From the NCBI GenBank assembly GCA_947447175.1, contig CANFIM010000001.1:1-64000 (forward strand): a DNA stretch of 64,000 nt, given 5' to 3'. The stretch is from Acidimicrobiaceae bacterium (GTDB taxonomy: Bacteria > Actinomycetota > Acidimicrobiia > Acidimicrobiales > Ilumatobacteraceae). This document shows, one piece after another, positions 52,817 through 61,796 of this stretch. Numbering within the stretch: position 1 is the stretch's first letter; every line of letters begins with the position of its first letter. The notes beneath the pieces are model-generated. The model saw nothing but the letters and a program-made list of their open reading frames with translations, was not told the origin of the DNA and made no database searches. A program made the position numbers and the translations under genes.

Positions 52817-53521
52817 GTGGAGTCACGGGCGCCCCATTCGCTGGCGGCACGAAATGTTCTGTGGTCGTGGTTTCTCGCGCTCTTCGTGGGTACAGCTGTT
52901 TCGGCGATTGCCATTCTTGCCACGGGCCACGCATCAACGCCAACAAATGAAGTACCGATTTGGGCAACATCAGTTGGTGTCGTCGCAATGTGGGTTGCCA
53001 TGCTTGCGGTGTTGTATCGCACACGCCCTGAAACACCGCACGTCAATGCCGATGCATTGACGTGGTTCCGAATCGTTGACCTTGTTGGTGTGCCGCTTGG
53101 CATCTTCTGTCAGTTCATTGTGGTTACTGCAGTCACATGGCCACTACAAAAACTCTGGCCTGATTCTTTTTCGTCAGACCAAGTCTCCAAGCGGGCAACT
53201 GATCTCACCAACACTGCACCTGGCATATGGATGCTGCTGTTGATTGTGGTGGTGGTGGTGGGCGCGCCATTGGTGGAGGAAATCGTTTATCGCCAGGTGG
53301 TGCAACAAGATTTGGTGCAGCGATGGGGCAAAGCCGGGGGCATTGTGGTTACAGCTGCAGTGTTCGCCGCCGTGCATATGCAGTTGGTTGAATTCGCTGG
53401 GCTCTTTGCGTTTGCCCTTGTGCTTGGCGTGGTACGTCAGCGGACTGGCAGACTTGGTACTTCCGTCATCACGCACATGGCCTTCAACGCAGCGGGCCTG
53501 TTGATGGTGATTTTGAAATAG
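52817..53521 (+). CDS. CPBP-family intramembrane metalloprotease
   Basis: 234 aa from the GTG at 52817, just after the DUF3499 stop; the longer frame from 52646 would overlap that gene. Six or so membrane spans. APLVEEIVYRQVV carries the Glu-Glu-x3-Arg motif and VFAAVHMQ and ITHMAFNAA the His ligands of the Abi/CPBP family, related to Rce1 CAAX proteases. Substrate unknown. It replaces the metallopeptidase often found here in other Actinobacteria. Confidence 0.85.
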   Translation: MESRAPHSLAARNVLWSWFLALFVGTAVSAIAILATGHASTPTNEVPIWATSVGVVAMWVAMLAVLYRTRPETPHVNADALTWFRIVDLVGVPLGIFCQFIVVTAVTWPLQKLWPDSFSSDQVSKRATDLTNTAPGIWMLLLIVVVVVGAPLVEEIVYRQVVQQDLVQRWGKAGGIVVTAAVFAAVHMQLVEFAGLFAFALVLGVVRQRTGRLGTSVITHMAFNAAGLLMVILK

Positions 53522-53527
53522 GGCAGC

Positions 53528-56011
53528 ATGGAAACTGATGACATCGTTGATGAAATGACCGACACCATCGGGGCACAGCCGTCGAAAGACTCGGAATGGA
53601 CGCAAACGTTTAAGTCCATGAGCACTACGGCTGTTGTGCTCGGTGCCACGTTGCTGGTGCTTGCTGCACTACATCCAAATCTCATCTTGCGCAACAACAC
53701 GCCCACGGGTGGAGACATGGGTGCCCATGTGTGGGGTCCTGCGTATCTGCGCGATGTTCTCTTGCCGCACTTCCGCCTCACTGGCTGGAGCATGGATTGG
53801 TATTCAGGTTTGCCTGCATACCGTTTTTACATGGTGGTGCCGGCCCTGATGGTTGTGCTCTTAAATGTTGTGCTTCCCTATGGCGTTGCGTTCAAGTTGA
53901 TTGTGGTTCTGGGTCTCGTTGCGTTTCCCACGGCCGCGTATTACATGGGCAAGATTGCCAAATTGGCATATCCGTTGCCTGAACTCATGGTGGTGGGTGC
54001 CACCATGTTTTTGTTTGATGAGAGTTTCACCATCTACGGCGGCAACATCGCATCAACAATGGCAGGAGAGTTCTCTCATTCCATTGCGTTGATGTTTTCA
54101 CTTCTCGGACTTGGTCTTTTCGCACGTGGACTTGATGATGGTAAGCATCGCGGTTGGGCCGCCATCTTTATTGCGTTGTCAGCGTTAAGCCACGGCATTG
54201 TGTTGTTGTTTGTGTTCGGTGGCGCCGTGCTGATGATTCTCATGCGCCCTGATCGTCAACGTTTGAAATTTGGAGTCACCACTCTTGGAGTTGCGTTCTT
54301 GCTGTCAGCCTTTTGGGTGATTCCTTTCCTTGGCGGTCACTCCTTCATGACCGACATGAAATACGGTTCCGAACCAGGCGGTGGCTCATTCAAGACCATG
54401 TGGGATATGTATTTCCCGCTCGCAACTGGCTGGGATATCACGTTGATGGTTCTCGCTGCTGCAGGGTTCCTTGGTTCGTGGGTGCGTCGTCGATTCCTTG
54501 GCATGTGGATGGGTGTTTACATCGTTGTGCTTTTCATCGGAGTGAAGGTGGCGCAAGGCGGTTTACCTGTCATTGGGTTGTTGTGGAATCCACGCGTTCT
54601 GCCGTTCCTCTACTTGTTGCGCTACATGCTTGCCGCAATTGGTGCATACGAAGTGTGCTTGTACATCCGTCAATCAGTACAGATGCAGCGCAACCCTGGC
54701 TCGTTGCCAACGGCTCCAACTACAAAAGTGTTTACGTCGGTGCTGTGGTTGATGACAGCGTTCTGTCTCATTGTTCTTGGGGTGCGATTCCAAACTTTGC
54801 CATTCGCCAAACTTGAAGCAACGAGCACCAGTACGAAATATGGATGGGGCCCCATTAAGTTCCCCGCTTCTCGTGCATTCTCTGACGGTTGGTCACGTTG
54901 GAACTTTGAGGGATATGAAGGCAAGTCGTCTTATGCGGAGTATCACGCTGTTGTTGAAGAGATGAAGAAATTGGGCGCCGACTCAACACATGGTTGTGGT
55001 CGCGCAATTTGGGAGAACAGTGGCGACCTCAATAAATACGGCACCACTATGGCGCTCATGTTGTTGCCGTATTGGACCAATGGATGCATCGGATCAATGG
55101 AAGGTTTGTACTTCGAAGCATCGGGCACAACTCCGTACCACTTCATCATGGCTGCAGCCATGTCAAAGCAAAGCAGCAACCCGGTTCGTGAACTTCGTTA
55201 TGACAACAACGATGCTGCGAAGGGCGTTGCCTATATGCGCTCGCTTGGTGTTCGATATTTCATGGGGTACACACCCGAAGCGATTGCGCAGGCAGATAAG
55301 CAGCCAGATCTGAAACAAGTTGCTGTGTCTGGGCCATGGCACATTTACGAGATTGTTGACACCACATTGGTAGAACCACTGACAGTTCGTCCTGTCGTTG
55401 TCAATGAACGTCCAGGTGATCGACGCGAGCGTTGGCTAGAAATTGGCTCGTCGTATTTCCAGCATGCCAATGAATGGTCAGCTCTGCCTGTTGATCATGG
55501 TCCTGCTGATTGGCAACGAATTGACGTAACCGTTGACGAAACTCGTCGTGTGGGCACAGAAAAAGATCCGGCCCGACAAGTTGACATTGTGCAGGCTTCA
55601 ACAAAGACACCTATAAAGCAGGTTGCATTACCAACAGTAAAAGTTTCTGATGTGAAGCAGGGTCGCGAATCCATCTCGTTTACCGTTGACAAAATCGGTG
55701 TGCCAGTCCTGGTGAAAGTGAGTTACTTCCCGAACTGGACAGTGAAGGGCGCAAGTGGCGTGTATCGCGCAGCGCCAAACATGATGGTTGTGGTACCCAC
55801 GTCAACAACAGTACGAATGTCCTATGAACCATCTCGTCTTGACACTTCTGCGTACTTGTTCACATTGATTGGCATTGTGATTGTTGTGTTTATGTTCCGT
55901 CGTCGGTTCCGTTATGGAACTGCGATGCCGCCTCATGTTTACGATGATTCCATTGACTCAAATGAACCATCGGCTACTGCAACTTCTGAGGCGGATAGTC
56001 TCAACTCCTAA
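53528..56011 (+). CDS. Large polytopic membrane protein (PTPS-related / GT-C-like)
   Basis: 827 aa. About eleven membrane spans up to residue 430, starting near residue 32 (TTAVVLGATLLVLAAL). The first loop holds TPTGGDMGAHVWGPAYLRDVLLPHFRLTGWSMDWYSGLPAYRF, with the Asp and the His of GT-C glycosyltransferases. A periplasmic domain (about 450-790) and a last span near 800 follow. It resembles the 6-pyruvoyl-tetrahydropterin-synthase-related membrane proteins of Actinobacteria. A lipid-linked sugar transfer is likely. Its stop overlaps manB (TAATG). Confidence 0.75.
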   Translation: METDDIVDEMTDTIGAQPSKDSEWTQTFKSMSTTAVVLGATLLVLAALHPNLILRNNTPTGGDMGAHVWGPAYLRDVLLPHFRLTGWSMDWYSGLPAYRFYMVVPALMVVLLNVVLPYGVAFKLIVVLGLVAFPTAAYYMGKIAKLAYPLPELMVVGATMFLFDESFTIYGGNIASTMAGEFSHSIALMFSLLGLGLFARGLDDGKHRGWAAIFIALSALSHGIVLLFVFGGAVLMILMRPDRQRLKFGVTTLGVAFLLSAFWVIPFLGGHSFMTDMKYGSEPGGGSFKTMWDMYFPLATGWDITLMVLAAAGFLGSWVRRRFLGMWMGVYIVVLFIGVKVAQGGLPVIGLLWNPRVLPFLYLLRYMLAAIGAYEVCLYIRQSVQMQRNPGSLPTAPTTKVFTSVLWLMTAFCLIVLGVRFQTLPFAKLEATSTSTKYGWGPIKFPASRAFSDGWSRWNFEGYEGKSSYAEYHAVVEEMKKLGADSTHGCGRAIWENSGDLNKYGTTMALMLLPYWTNGCIGSMEGLYFEASGTTPYHFIMAAAMSKQSSNPVRELRYDNNDAAKGVAYMRSLGVRYFMGYTPEAIAQADKQPDLKQVAVSGPWHIYEIVDTTLVEPLTVRPVVVNERPGDRRERWLEIGSSYFQHANEWSALPVDHGPADWQRIDVTVDETRRVGTEKDPARQVDIVQASTKTPIKQVALPTVKVSDVKQGRESISFTVDKIGVPVLVKVSYFPNWTVKGASGVYRAAPNMMVVVPTSTTVRMSYEPSRLDTSAYLFTLIGIVIVVFMFRRRFRYGTAMPPHVYDDSIDSNEPSATATSEADSLNS

Positions 56012-57378
56012 TGAGTACAGACCCATCGGTCCTTGACGCAATTGTCAAGGCGTACGACGTTCGAGGTACAACACCTGACCAAATGAACGATGAAGTGGCA
56101 TTTGCGTTAGGAATTGCCTTTGCAGATTTTGTTCAAGCGCCAACTGTTCTTGTTGCTCGCGATATGCGCACCACCGGAGAGTCACTGGCCGCGGCGTTTG
56201 CCAATGGTGTTATTTCTCGAGGCTCAAACGTTATTGACCTTGGACTTGCAAGTACCGATTTGGTGTATTTCGCGGCCGGATCCCTGAATGCACCCGGTGC
56301 AATGTTTACGGCTTCTCATAATCCTGCGCAATACAACGGAATCAAGTTCTGTTTGTCCGGAGCGCGACCAGTGGGAATTGACACAGGGCTCGCGGAAATA
56401 CGTGACGCAGCAAAGAAAGTGCTTGGCGGCGCAGTTCCACCTGCAGTTCCAACACCAGGAACTATTTCAGAACGTGACATGCTCGACGAATTTGCTGACC
56501 ACGTCGTGTCATTCATTGATGTCAATGCATTACAGCCGATGAAGATTGTTGCTGATACCGCTAATGGTATGGGAGGCCTCATTGTGCCGGTGGTGTTTGA
56601 GCGTTTGCCAATGATGGATCTTGAGGTGATGTACCCCGAACTAGACGGCACCTTCCCGAATCACCCTGCTGACCCCATTCAGCCCGCTAACCAACGTGAT
56701 CTGCAGGCTCGCGTTGTGAGTGGAACTTTCGATGTTGGTCTTGCATTCGATGGCGATGCTGACCGCGTGTTTGTTGTTGACGAACAGGGGCGTGGCTTAT
56801 CAGGTTCCACCACTACTGCAATATTGGCCGCTGCAGTGTTGCGCGCGCATCCAGGCGCAACCATCTTGCACAATCTCATCTGTTCAAAGTCTGTTCCAGA
56901 GGTCATTCGTGAAAACGGGGGAGTTCCCGTTCGTACAAAAGTGGGCCACAGCAACATCAAGCAGGTGATGGCAGAAACTGGTGCAGTGTTCGGTGGCGAA
57001 CATTCTGCGCACTATTACTTCCTCGATAACTTCCGCGCAGACTCAGGCATCATCGCCACCATGTTGATGTTGCAAGAAATTTCTCGATCCGGAATGCCAC
57101 TGTCGGAATTCCGCAAGCCATTTGAAAGATATGAAGCAAGTGGTGAAATCAATACAAGCGTGTCCGACGCACATGCGGTGATGCAGGCCGTTGCAAAAAC
57201 GTTTGCCGACAAGCCCCAAGACTGGATTGATGGTCTCACGGTGGATTGTGGCGATTGGTGGTTCAACCTTCGGCCCTCCAATACCGAGCCACTTCTCCGC
57301 TTGAATCTCGAAGCGTCAACTAGGGATGAGTGCGATAATCACGTGGCTGAAGTGCTGTCGCTTGTGACATCGCTCTAA
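56011..57378 (+). CDS. manB: Phosphomannomutase/phosphoglucomutase
   Basis: 455 aa. Interconverts mannose-6-phosphate and mannose-1-phosphate, feeding GDP-mannose synthesis. The phosphoserine loop FTASHNPAQYNG has Ser102. FDGDADRVFVVD binds Mg, KVGHSNIKQVMAETGAVFGGEHSAHYYF binds sugar and RPSNTEPLLRLNLEA binds phosphate. The start overlaps the upstream stop (TAATG). Confidence 0.94.
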   Translation: MSTDPSVLDAIVKAYDVRGTTPDQMNDEVAFALGIAFADFVQAPTVLVARDMRTTGESLAAAFANGVISRGSNVIDLGLASTDLVYFAAGSLNAPGAMFTASHNPAQYNGIKFCLSGARPVGIDTGLAEIRDAAKKVLGGAVPPAVPTPGTISERDMLDEFADHVVSFIDVNALQPMKIVADTANGMGGLIVPVVFERLPMMDLEVMYPELDGTFPNHPADPIQPANQRDLQARVVSGTFDVGLAFDGDADRVFVVDEQGRGLSGSTTTAILAAAVLRAHPGATILHNLICSKSVPEVIRENGGVPVRTKVGHSNIKQVMAETGAVFGGEHSAHYYFLDNFRADSGIIATMLMLQEISRSGMPLSEFRKPFERYEASGEINTSVSDAHAVMQAVAKTFADKPQDWIDGLTVDCGDWWFNLRPSNTEPLLRLNLEASTRDECDNHVAEVLSLVTSL

Positions 57379-57397
57379 TTAGTGAAAAGATGCCTGT

Positions 57398-57637
57398 ATG
57401 ACAACGATTGAACCAGCACTCCTTTCCATCTTGGCTTGTCCAGAAGATAAGGGTCCACTGTTTTACATTGAGTCTGAGGCCCTGTTGTACAACCCGCGTC
57501 TCCACCGCACATATGCCGTTGTTGATGGCATTCCGGTGATGTTGATAGAAGAATCGACACAAGTCACAGACACTGAACATTCACGTTTAGAAGGCGTTAT
57601 CGCCGCTCAGGGCATCAAAGCCACCTTCACTCGCTAA
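57398..57637 (+). CDS. Trm112-family protein
   Basis: 79 aa. LLSILACPEDKGPLFYIESEALLYNPRLHRTYAVVDGIPVML is the usual Trm112/YcaR zinc-ribbon-like core, with only one Cys left. Eukaryotic homologues stabilise methyltransferases; bacterial roles are not settled. It lies 19 bp after manB. The neighbouring ahcY recycles the product of methyltransferases, a suggestive but unproven link. Confidence 0.85.
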   Translation: MTTIEPALLSILACPEDKGPLFYIESEALLYNPRLHRTYAVVDGIPVMLIEESTQVTDTEHSRLEGVIAAQGIKATFTR

Positions 57638-57718
57638 GGCTGAGTACACTCGTGAACTGATCGGGCTGATTAGAGCGGTGCCAGTGGGCCCCAGCCACGT
57701 TCATTATCAGAACACCTC

Positions 57719-57724
57719 AAGGAG
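57719..57724 (+). promoter_or_regulatory. Shine-Dalgarno of ahcY
   Basis: AAGGAG, 5 nt before the ATG at 57730, one of the few strong ribosome-binding sites of the window. Confidence 0.7.
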
Positions 57725-57729
57725 CTTCT

Positions 57730-59178
57730 ATGTCCTCTTTCGCCGAACGTCGCGATTACCGCGTCGCCGATCTCAGCCTTGCACCATTTGGTCGTAAGGA
57801 AATTCATCTTGCCGAGCATGAAATGCCAGGCCTTCGTTCATTGCGCAAAGAGTTCGGCGCATCGAAGCCACTTGCCGGAGCTCGTATTTCGGGTTCATTG
57901 CACATGACAATCCAAACGGCAGTGTTGATTGAAACACTGGTCGAGTTGGGTGCAGAAGTGCGTTGGGCAAGCTGCAACATCTTCTCCACACAAGATCACG
58001 CAGCCGCGGCTGTTGTTATTGGTCCGAATGGCACTCCAGAGAACCCACAAGGTGTTCCCGTGTTCGCTTGGAAGGGTGAAACGCTGGAGGAATATTGGTG
58101 GTGCACCGAGCAGATGATGACCTGGCCCGACGGTGGCCACGCCAACATGATTCTCGATGACGGTGGCGACGCCACGATGCTTGTTCACAAGGGTGTCGAA
58201 TACGAAGCAGCTGGCGCAGTGCCAGACCCCACAAGTGCATCAAACCCAGAGCTCGCAATTGTTCTTGGTCTCTTGCAACGTTCATTGAAGAACGAACCCA
58301 ACAAGTGGGGCGAGATGGCAAAGCACATCAAGGGTGTCACTGAAGAAACCACTACTGGTGTGAAGCGTTTGTACAAGATGGCAAAAGAAGGCGAATTGCT
58401 GTTCCCAGCCATCAACGTGAACGACTCGGTCACAAAGAGCAAGTTCGATAACTTGTACGGCTGTCGCCACTCACTTATCGACGCCATCAACCGCGCAACC
58501 GACGTGATGATCGCCGGCAAGCTTGCAGTGGTGTGTGGCTACGGCGACGTTGGCAAGGGCTGTGCTCAGTCATTGCGTGGACAGGGTGCACGAGTCATCG
58601 TGACTGAAATTGACCCCATCAACGCCTTGCAGGCCGCAATGGAGGGATACGAAGTCAACACGCTTGAGTCAACACTGGGTGATGCAGACATCTTCGTTAC
58701 GGCAACCGGAAACGAAGCAATTGTTACTGCAGAGCACATGGAGAAGATGAAGCACAACGCAATTGTGTGCAACATTGGCCACTTCGACAACGAAATTGAC
58801 ATGGCGGGCCTTTCACGCAGCAAGGCAACGCGTGATGAATTGAAGCCAGGCACAGACCTGTGGACATTCCCTGACGGCCACTCAGTCATCGTGTTGGCAG
58901 AAGGACGTTTGGTCAACCTTGGTTGCGCAACAGGTCACCCATCATTCGTGATGAGCTGTTCGTTCAGCAACCAGGTGATTGCGCAAATTGAATTGTTCAA
59001 CAACCTTGAGCAATACCCCACAGGTGTGTACGTTTTGCCGAAGCATCTTGACGAAAAGGTGGCACGTGCGCACCTTGAAGCATTAGGTGTTGTGCTCACG
59101 AAGCTCAGCGATGAGCAAGCGGAGTACCTCGACATGGATCCTTCAGGACCATTCAAGCCAGAGCACTACCGCTACTAA
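57730..59178 (+). CDS. ahcY: Adenosylhomocysteinase
   Basis: 482 aa. Splits S-adenosylhomocysteine to adenosine and homocysteine. [40 protein letters not shown] and [15 protein letters not shown] form the substrate site. [14 protein letters not shown] at about residues 267-280 binds NAD. The end, [13 protein letters not shown], is the conserved C-terminal arm that reaches into the neighbouring subunit. A strong hairpin terminator follows. Confidence 0.96.
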   Translation: MSSFAERRDYRVADLSLAPFGRKEIHLAEHEMPGLRSLRKEFGASKPLAGARISGSLHMTIQTAVLIETLVELGAEVRWASCNIFSTQDHAAAAVVIGPNGTPENPQGVPVFAWKGETLEEYWWCTEQMMTWPDGGHANMILDDGGDATMLVHKGVEYEAAGAVPDPTSASNPELAIVLGLLQRSLKNEPNKWGEMAKHIKGVTEETTTGVKRLYKMAKEGELLFPAINVNDSVTKSKFDNLYGCRHSLIDAINRATDVMIAGKLAVVCGYGDVGKGCAQSLRGQGARVIVTEIDPINALQAAMEGYEVNTLESTLGDADIFVTATGNEAIVTAEHMEKMKHNAIVCNIGHFDNEIDMAGLSRSKATRDELKPGTDLWTFPDGHSVIVLAEGRLVNLGCATGHPSFVMSCSFSNQVIAQIELFNNLEQYPTGVYVLPKHLDEKVARAHLEALGVVLTKLSDEQAEYLDMDPSGPFKPEHYRY

Positions 59179-59193
59179 AACCGAACAAGAAAG

Positions 59194-59227
59194 GGCCTCG
59201 TCACTTCACGGTGGCGGGGCTTTTTTC
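59194..59227 (+). terminator. Rho-independent terminator after ahcY
   Basis: A 10-bp stem, 59195-59204 with 59211-59220 (two G-U pairs), 6-nt loop TTCACG, followed by six T. Confidence 0.92.
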
Positions 59228-59230
59228 TAT

Positions 59231-59890
59231 TTATTGCTCGAGTGCTTCGCCTTCTGCGGCTGCAATGTTGGTTGATGACATGCGGAACATGCGCAACGTG
59301 ATCTGCACCATGGGGCCAATTCCAAGCGCGAACACAAATGTTCCGAGCCCAATGTGGCCGCCTAATGCGATACCAATCAGCATCACTGTTATCTCAACAG
59401 TGGTGCGAGCAAGACGCACGCTGATGCCGAAGCGCTTGTTCAAGCCGAGCATTAATCCGTCGCGTGGTCCAGACCCAAACTCTGCGCCAATATATAAACC
59501 CGAACCAGCAGCAATGATGCTGAGGCCAGCGAACATGTAGATCGCGCGCACGATGAGTGAATCTGAATGCGGAATGATGTCTTGCGCGACGTTTTCTATA
59601 AGGCCAATTTCAATAGCGTTCAGAATTGTTCCGAGCCCGGGTCGAAGACGTAACGGAATCCATAACAGCAGTACGGCAAAAGCAACGATGATGAGCACAG
59701 TGCCAAGTCCTAAGCCTGTGTGACGCGAAATTCCTTGGTGGAACACGTCCCATGGGGGCACGCCAAGGTCCGAGCGAACGAAGAATGCGATGCCCGTTCC
59801 GAAGCATGCAAGTCCAGCAACACATCGCACTAGTCGTTCGAAGAAACGTTCGCGCAGTGGGCGAGGGGTAACGACAGGGTTGGGAGTCAT
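59231..59890 (-). CDS. YczE/YitT-like membrane protein
   Basis: 219 aa from the ATG at 59890. Five or six membrane spans. GIAFFVRSDLGVPPWDVFHQGISRHTGLGLGTVL and GLYIGAEFGSGPRDGLMLGL are the repeated Gly-Pro-Trp/Arg-Asp motifs of the YczE family, whose function is not established. TACGGT lies 8 nt upstream. Its start codon shares two bases with that of the divergent ComF-like gene. Confidence 0.8.
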   Translation of the reverse strand: MTPNPVVTPRPLRERFFERLVRCVAGLACFGTGIAFFVRSDLGVPPWDVFHQGISRHTGLGLGTVLIIVAFAVLLLWIPLRLRPGLGTILNAIEIGLIENVAQDIIPHSDSLIVRAIYMFAGLSIIAAGSGLYIGAEFGSGPRDGLMLGLNKRFGISVRLARTTVEITVMLIGIALGGHIGLGTFVFALGIGPMVQITLRMFRMSSTNIAAAEGEALEQ

Positions 59891-60419
59891 GGAATTACAC
59901 CGTAGTGAACGAATCATTGGAGTCAACGGACGATTAGTGGAAGTGCAGTACTTAGGGGTTGCGGCACATGAAGGGTTGGTGCGTGATGCGGTGTTGAATC
60001 TGAAATATCACGGTCATCGTGCTGTTGCTCGGCAACTTGCACTCGTCATTGTGGATGCACTTGAAGACCTGTCCATGGCGAATGGCGAATGGTTAGTGAC
60101 GTGGGCTCCAACTTCTGAAATGCGTCGACGCAAGCGAGGATTCGATCAGTCAGAACTCATCGCTCGACATGTGGGTGCGTTTCTAGGGCAACCTGTTCGT
60201 CGACTTCTGCGGCGAACGAGTAGTCAATTCCAAACAGGGCATTCACGTATTGACCGACTGAATGCAGTGAGTTTTCAGGGTCGCCGTATTGATTCCACTG
60301 CAATCTTGTTGGTGGACGACGTTGTGACTACCGGAGCCACGTTTCGCAATGCCGCGTATGAATTAGTGCGGTGTGGTGCCACAAAAGTGATTTGCGTTGC
60401 TCCATCTCATACACTCTGA
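59889..60419 (+). CDS. ComF-like phosphoribosyltransferase-domain protein, zinc ribbon absent
   Basis: 176 aa. HEGLVRDAVLNLKYHGHRAVARQLA, then TWAPTSEMRRRKRGFDQSELIARHVG and LLRRTSSQFQTGHSRIDRLN, are ComF motifs. ILLVDDVVTTGATF is the PRPP-binding loop. The N-terminal four-Cys zinc ribbon of typical ComF is missing; upstream codons in frame contain no Cys. The ATG at 59889 is the best start (CAGGGT 8 nt before it). From memory, a homologue (Rv3242c) lies near secA1 in mycobacteria. DNA-uptake involvement is not shown. Confidence 0.82.
   Translation: MELHRSERIIGVNGRLVEVQYLGVAAHEGLVRDAVLNLKYHGHRAVARQLALVIVDALEDLSMANGEWLVTWAPTSEMRRRKRGFDQSELIARHVGAFLGQPVRRLLRRTSSQFQTGHSRIDRLNAVSFQGRRIDSTAILLVDDVVTTGATFRNAAYELVRCGATKVICVAPSHTL
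59899..59904 (-). promoter_or_regulatory. Leaderless -10 hexamer of the YczE-like gene
   Basis: Minus-strand TACGGT, 8 nt before the ATG at 59890. It lies inside the coding sequence of the ComF-like gene. Confidence 0.45.
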
Positions 60420-60450
60420 ACAACTAGACGCGTAGGTGATTGAGGAAAAA

Positions 60451-61071
60451 GTGACTGTGATGGCCGAAGGAGAAACTTCCACTCCCGCGCAGCGAATTCT
60501 TGAACGCGCCATTGAGGTCATCAATGCCGCAGGTGAAGTTGCGATTCGCACGAACCCAATTGCTGCTGAGTGCGGTGTGACCCCACCCATTTTGTATCGC
60601 GCGTTTCAGAGTCGTGAAGGACTTGTTATCGCAGCACAAGCAGAGCGTTACAGGCGCTCAACGGAGACCGCTGCAACTTTGTTAATTGAACTGATTACAA
60701 GTGCAACATCACGGAAAGATCTGATTGACAAGGTCTCGCAAGCGCTCGACTTTATTTTTAGCGACGACCGACATGGCGCCCGAGAAATTCGCGCCAACGT
60801 CATCGGCTCTGCTGTTTCTCGCCCGGCGTTACGAGCAGAAATTGTCAAAGTTGACTCCTGGTACATGCAAAAAATTGCCGATGCCTACGCCATTGCTTTT
60901 GGGCAGGGGTGGGTGAATTCAGATGTTGATATTCGGGCAATTGCATTGTGGGCGCAGGGCCTTACAAACTCACGCATCATGGTCGAATTTGCGGGCAACA
61001 AAGTTTTGGCTACGCAGTGGAATGACATCTCGAAGAAAGCCATTCTTCAGGCAATCTTCGGAACTATCTAG
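60451..61071 (+). CDS. TetR-family transcriptional regulator
   Basis: 206 aa from the GTG at 60451, which has TGAGGA 5 nt upstream; the ATG at 60460 is possible. The N-terminal helix-turn-helix is RILERAIEVINAAGEVAIRTNPIAAECGVTPPILYRAFQSREGLVIAA. The C-terminal ligand domain includes LIDKVSQALDFIF and AIALWAQGLTNSRIMVEF. Ligand and targets are unknown; the neighbours offer no hint. It ends on CTAG, shared with the HAD gene. Confidence 0.85.
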   Translation: MTVMAEGETSTPAQRILERAIEVINAAGEVAIRTNPIAAECGVTPPILYRAFQSREGLVIAAQAERYRRSTETAATLLIELITSATSRKDLIDKVSQALDFIFSDDRHGAREIRANVIGSAVSRPALRAEIVKVDSWYMQKIADAYAIAFGQGWVNSDVDIRAIALWAQGLTNSRIMVEFAGNKVLATQWNDISKKAILQAIFGTI

Positions 61072-61718
61072 AGTCCTGCTAACTGACGGGCTGTAGCAAT
61101 TGCGCTCAGCGAGTCGCCGGTCACATGAATGCCATGCATGCCAATCGCATTTGCAGCATGCACGTTTGCTTCTAGATCGTCGAGGAATGCCGTGCGAGAT
61201 GGTGTAGCGCCAATGCGTTCCATGGTGAGGTGATAAATATCCGGGTTGGGTTTGCGCATTCCAACTTCGTGGCTATCAACGATGGTGTCGAACACGTTTT
61301 CGAAATCCATCAGTGGCCACCACCACTCACGGAACTCCTTCACGTTGTTCGTAAGAATTCCAATCGGAATGCCAGCGTTCTTCAAATCTGCAATTAGCGC
61401 AACCATGTCGTCATTGAGTTGGAAATGAAAAGCAGGTCCACCTGCAGTGGGTGGTGCTTCGGGCGGAACTGAGGCAACAATGCCTTCGGCATCGAGACGT
61501 TCTTTCGTGAGAGCACGGCACTCGGCCAAGGTGATTTCACCGCGTTCCACCCTGTGCCACTGGTGGTCGGTATCGAGATGGTGCGGGCCCATCACAATTT
61601 CAGCAATCAGTTTCGGGTCGTGATTGGGATAGCGGCGAGTGAAATCACTGGGTCCACCATTGCGCATAATCACGCCGCCGAGGTCAAAAATGACGGCATC
61701 TACTGTTCTTGGGCTCAT
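61068..61718 (-). CDS. HAD-family hydrolase
   Basis: 216 aa from the ATG at 61718 (an ATG at 61766 is possible). AVIFDLGGVI holds the nucleophile Asp of motif I, with the second Asp replaced by Gly, as in the epoxide-hydrolase/ACAD10-like branch. ILTNNVKEF is motif II, GMRKPNPDIYHL motif III (Lys) and AFLDDLEANVHAANAIG motif IV. The variant motif I suggests a non-classical substrate. It sits where mycobacteria, from memory, have hpf next to secA1. Confidence 0.82.
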   Translation of the reverse strand: MSPRTVDAVIFDLGGVIMRNGGPSDFTRRYPNHDPKLIAEIVMGPHHLDTDHQWHRVERGEITLAECRALTKERLDAEGIVASVPPEAPPTAGGPAFHFQLNDDMVALIADLKNAGIPIGILTNNVKEFREWWWPLMDFENVFDTIVDSHEVGMRKPNPDIYHLTMERIGATPSRTAFLDDLEANVHAANAIGMHGIHVTGDSLSAIATARQLAGL

Positions 61719-61780
61719 ATCTGAAGATTCTTGCCGTGTTCTTAGGTATTCAACGAACTGGCTCATGGGGTACCCACAGG

Positions 61781-61786
61781 TAGGCT
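61781..61786 (+). promoter_or_regulatory. -10 hexamer of secA
   Basis: TAGGCT, 10 nt before the ATG at 61797, so a leader of at most a few nucleotides. Confidence 0.4.
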
Positions 61787-61796
61787 CAAACACTGC

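Noticed and set aside
57638..57729. SAH riboswitch before ahcY
   Set aside because: The 92-bp spacer does not show the conserved riboswitch core that I know; only a Shine-Dalgarno is clear.
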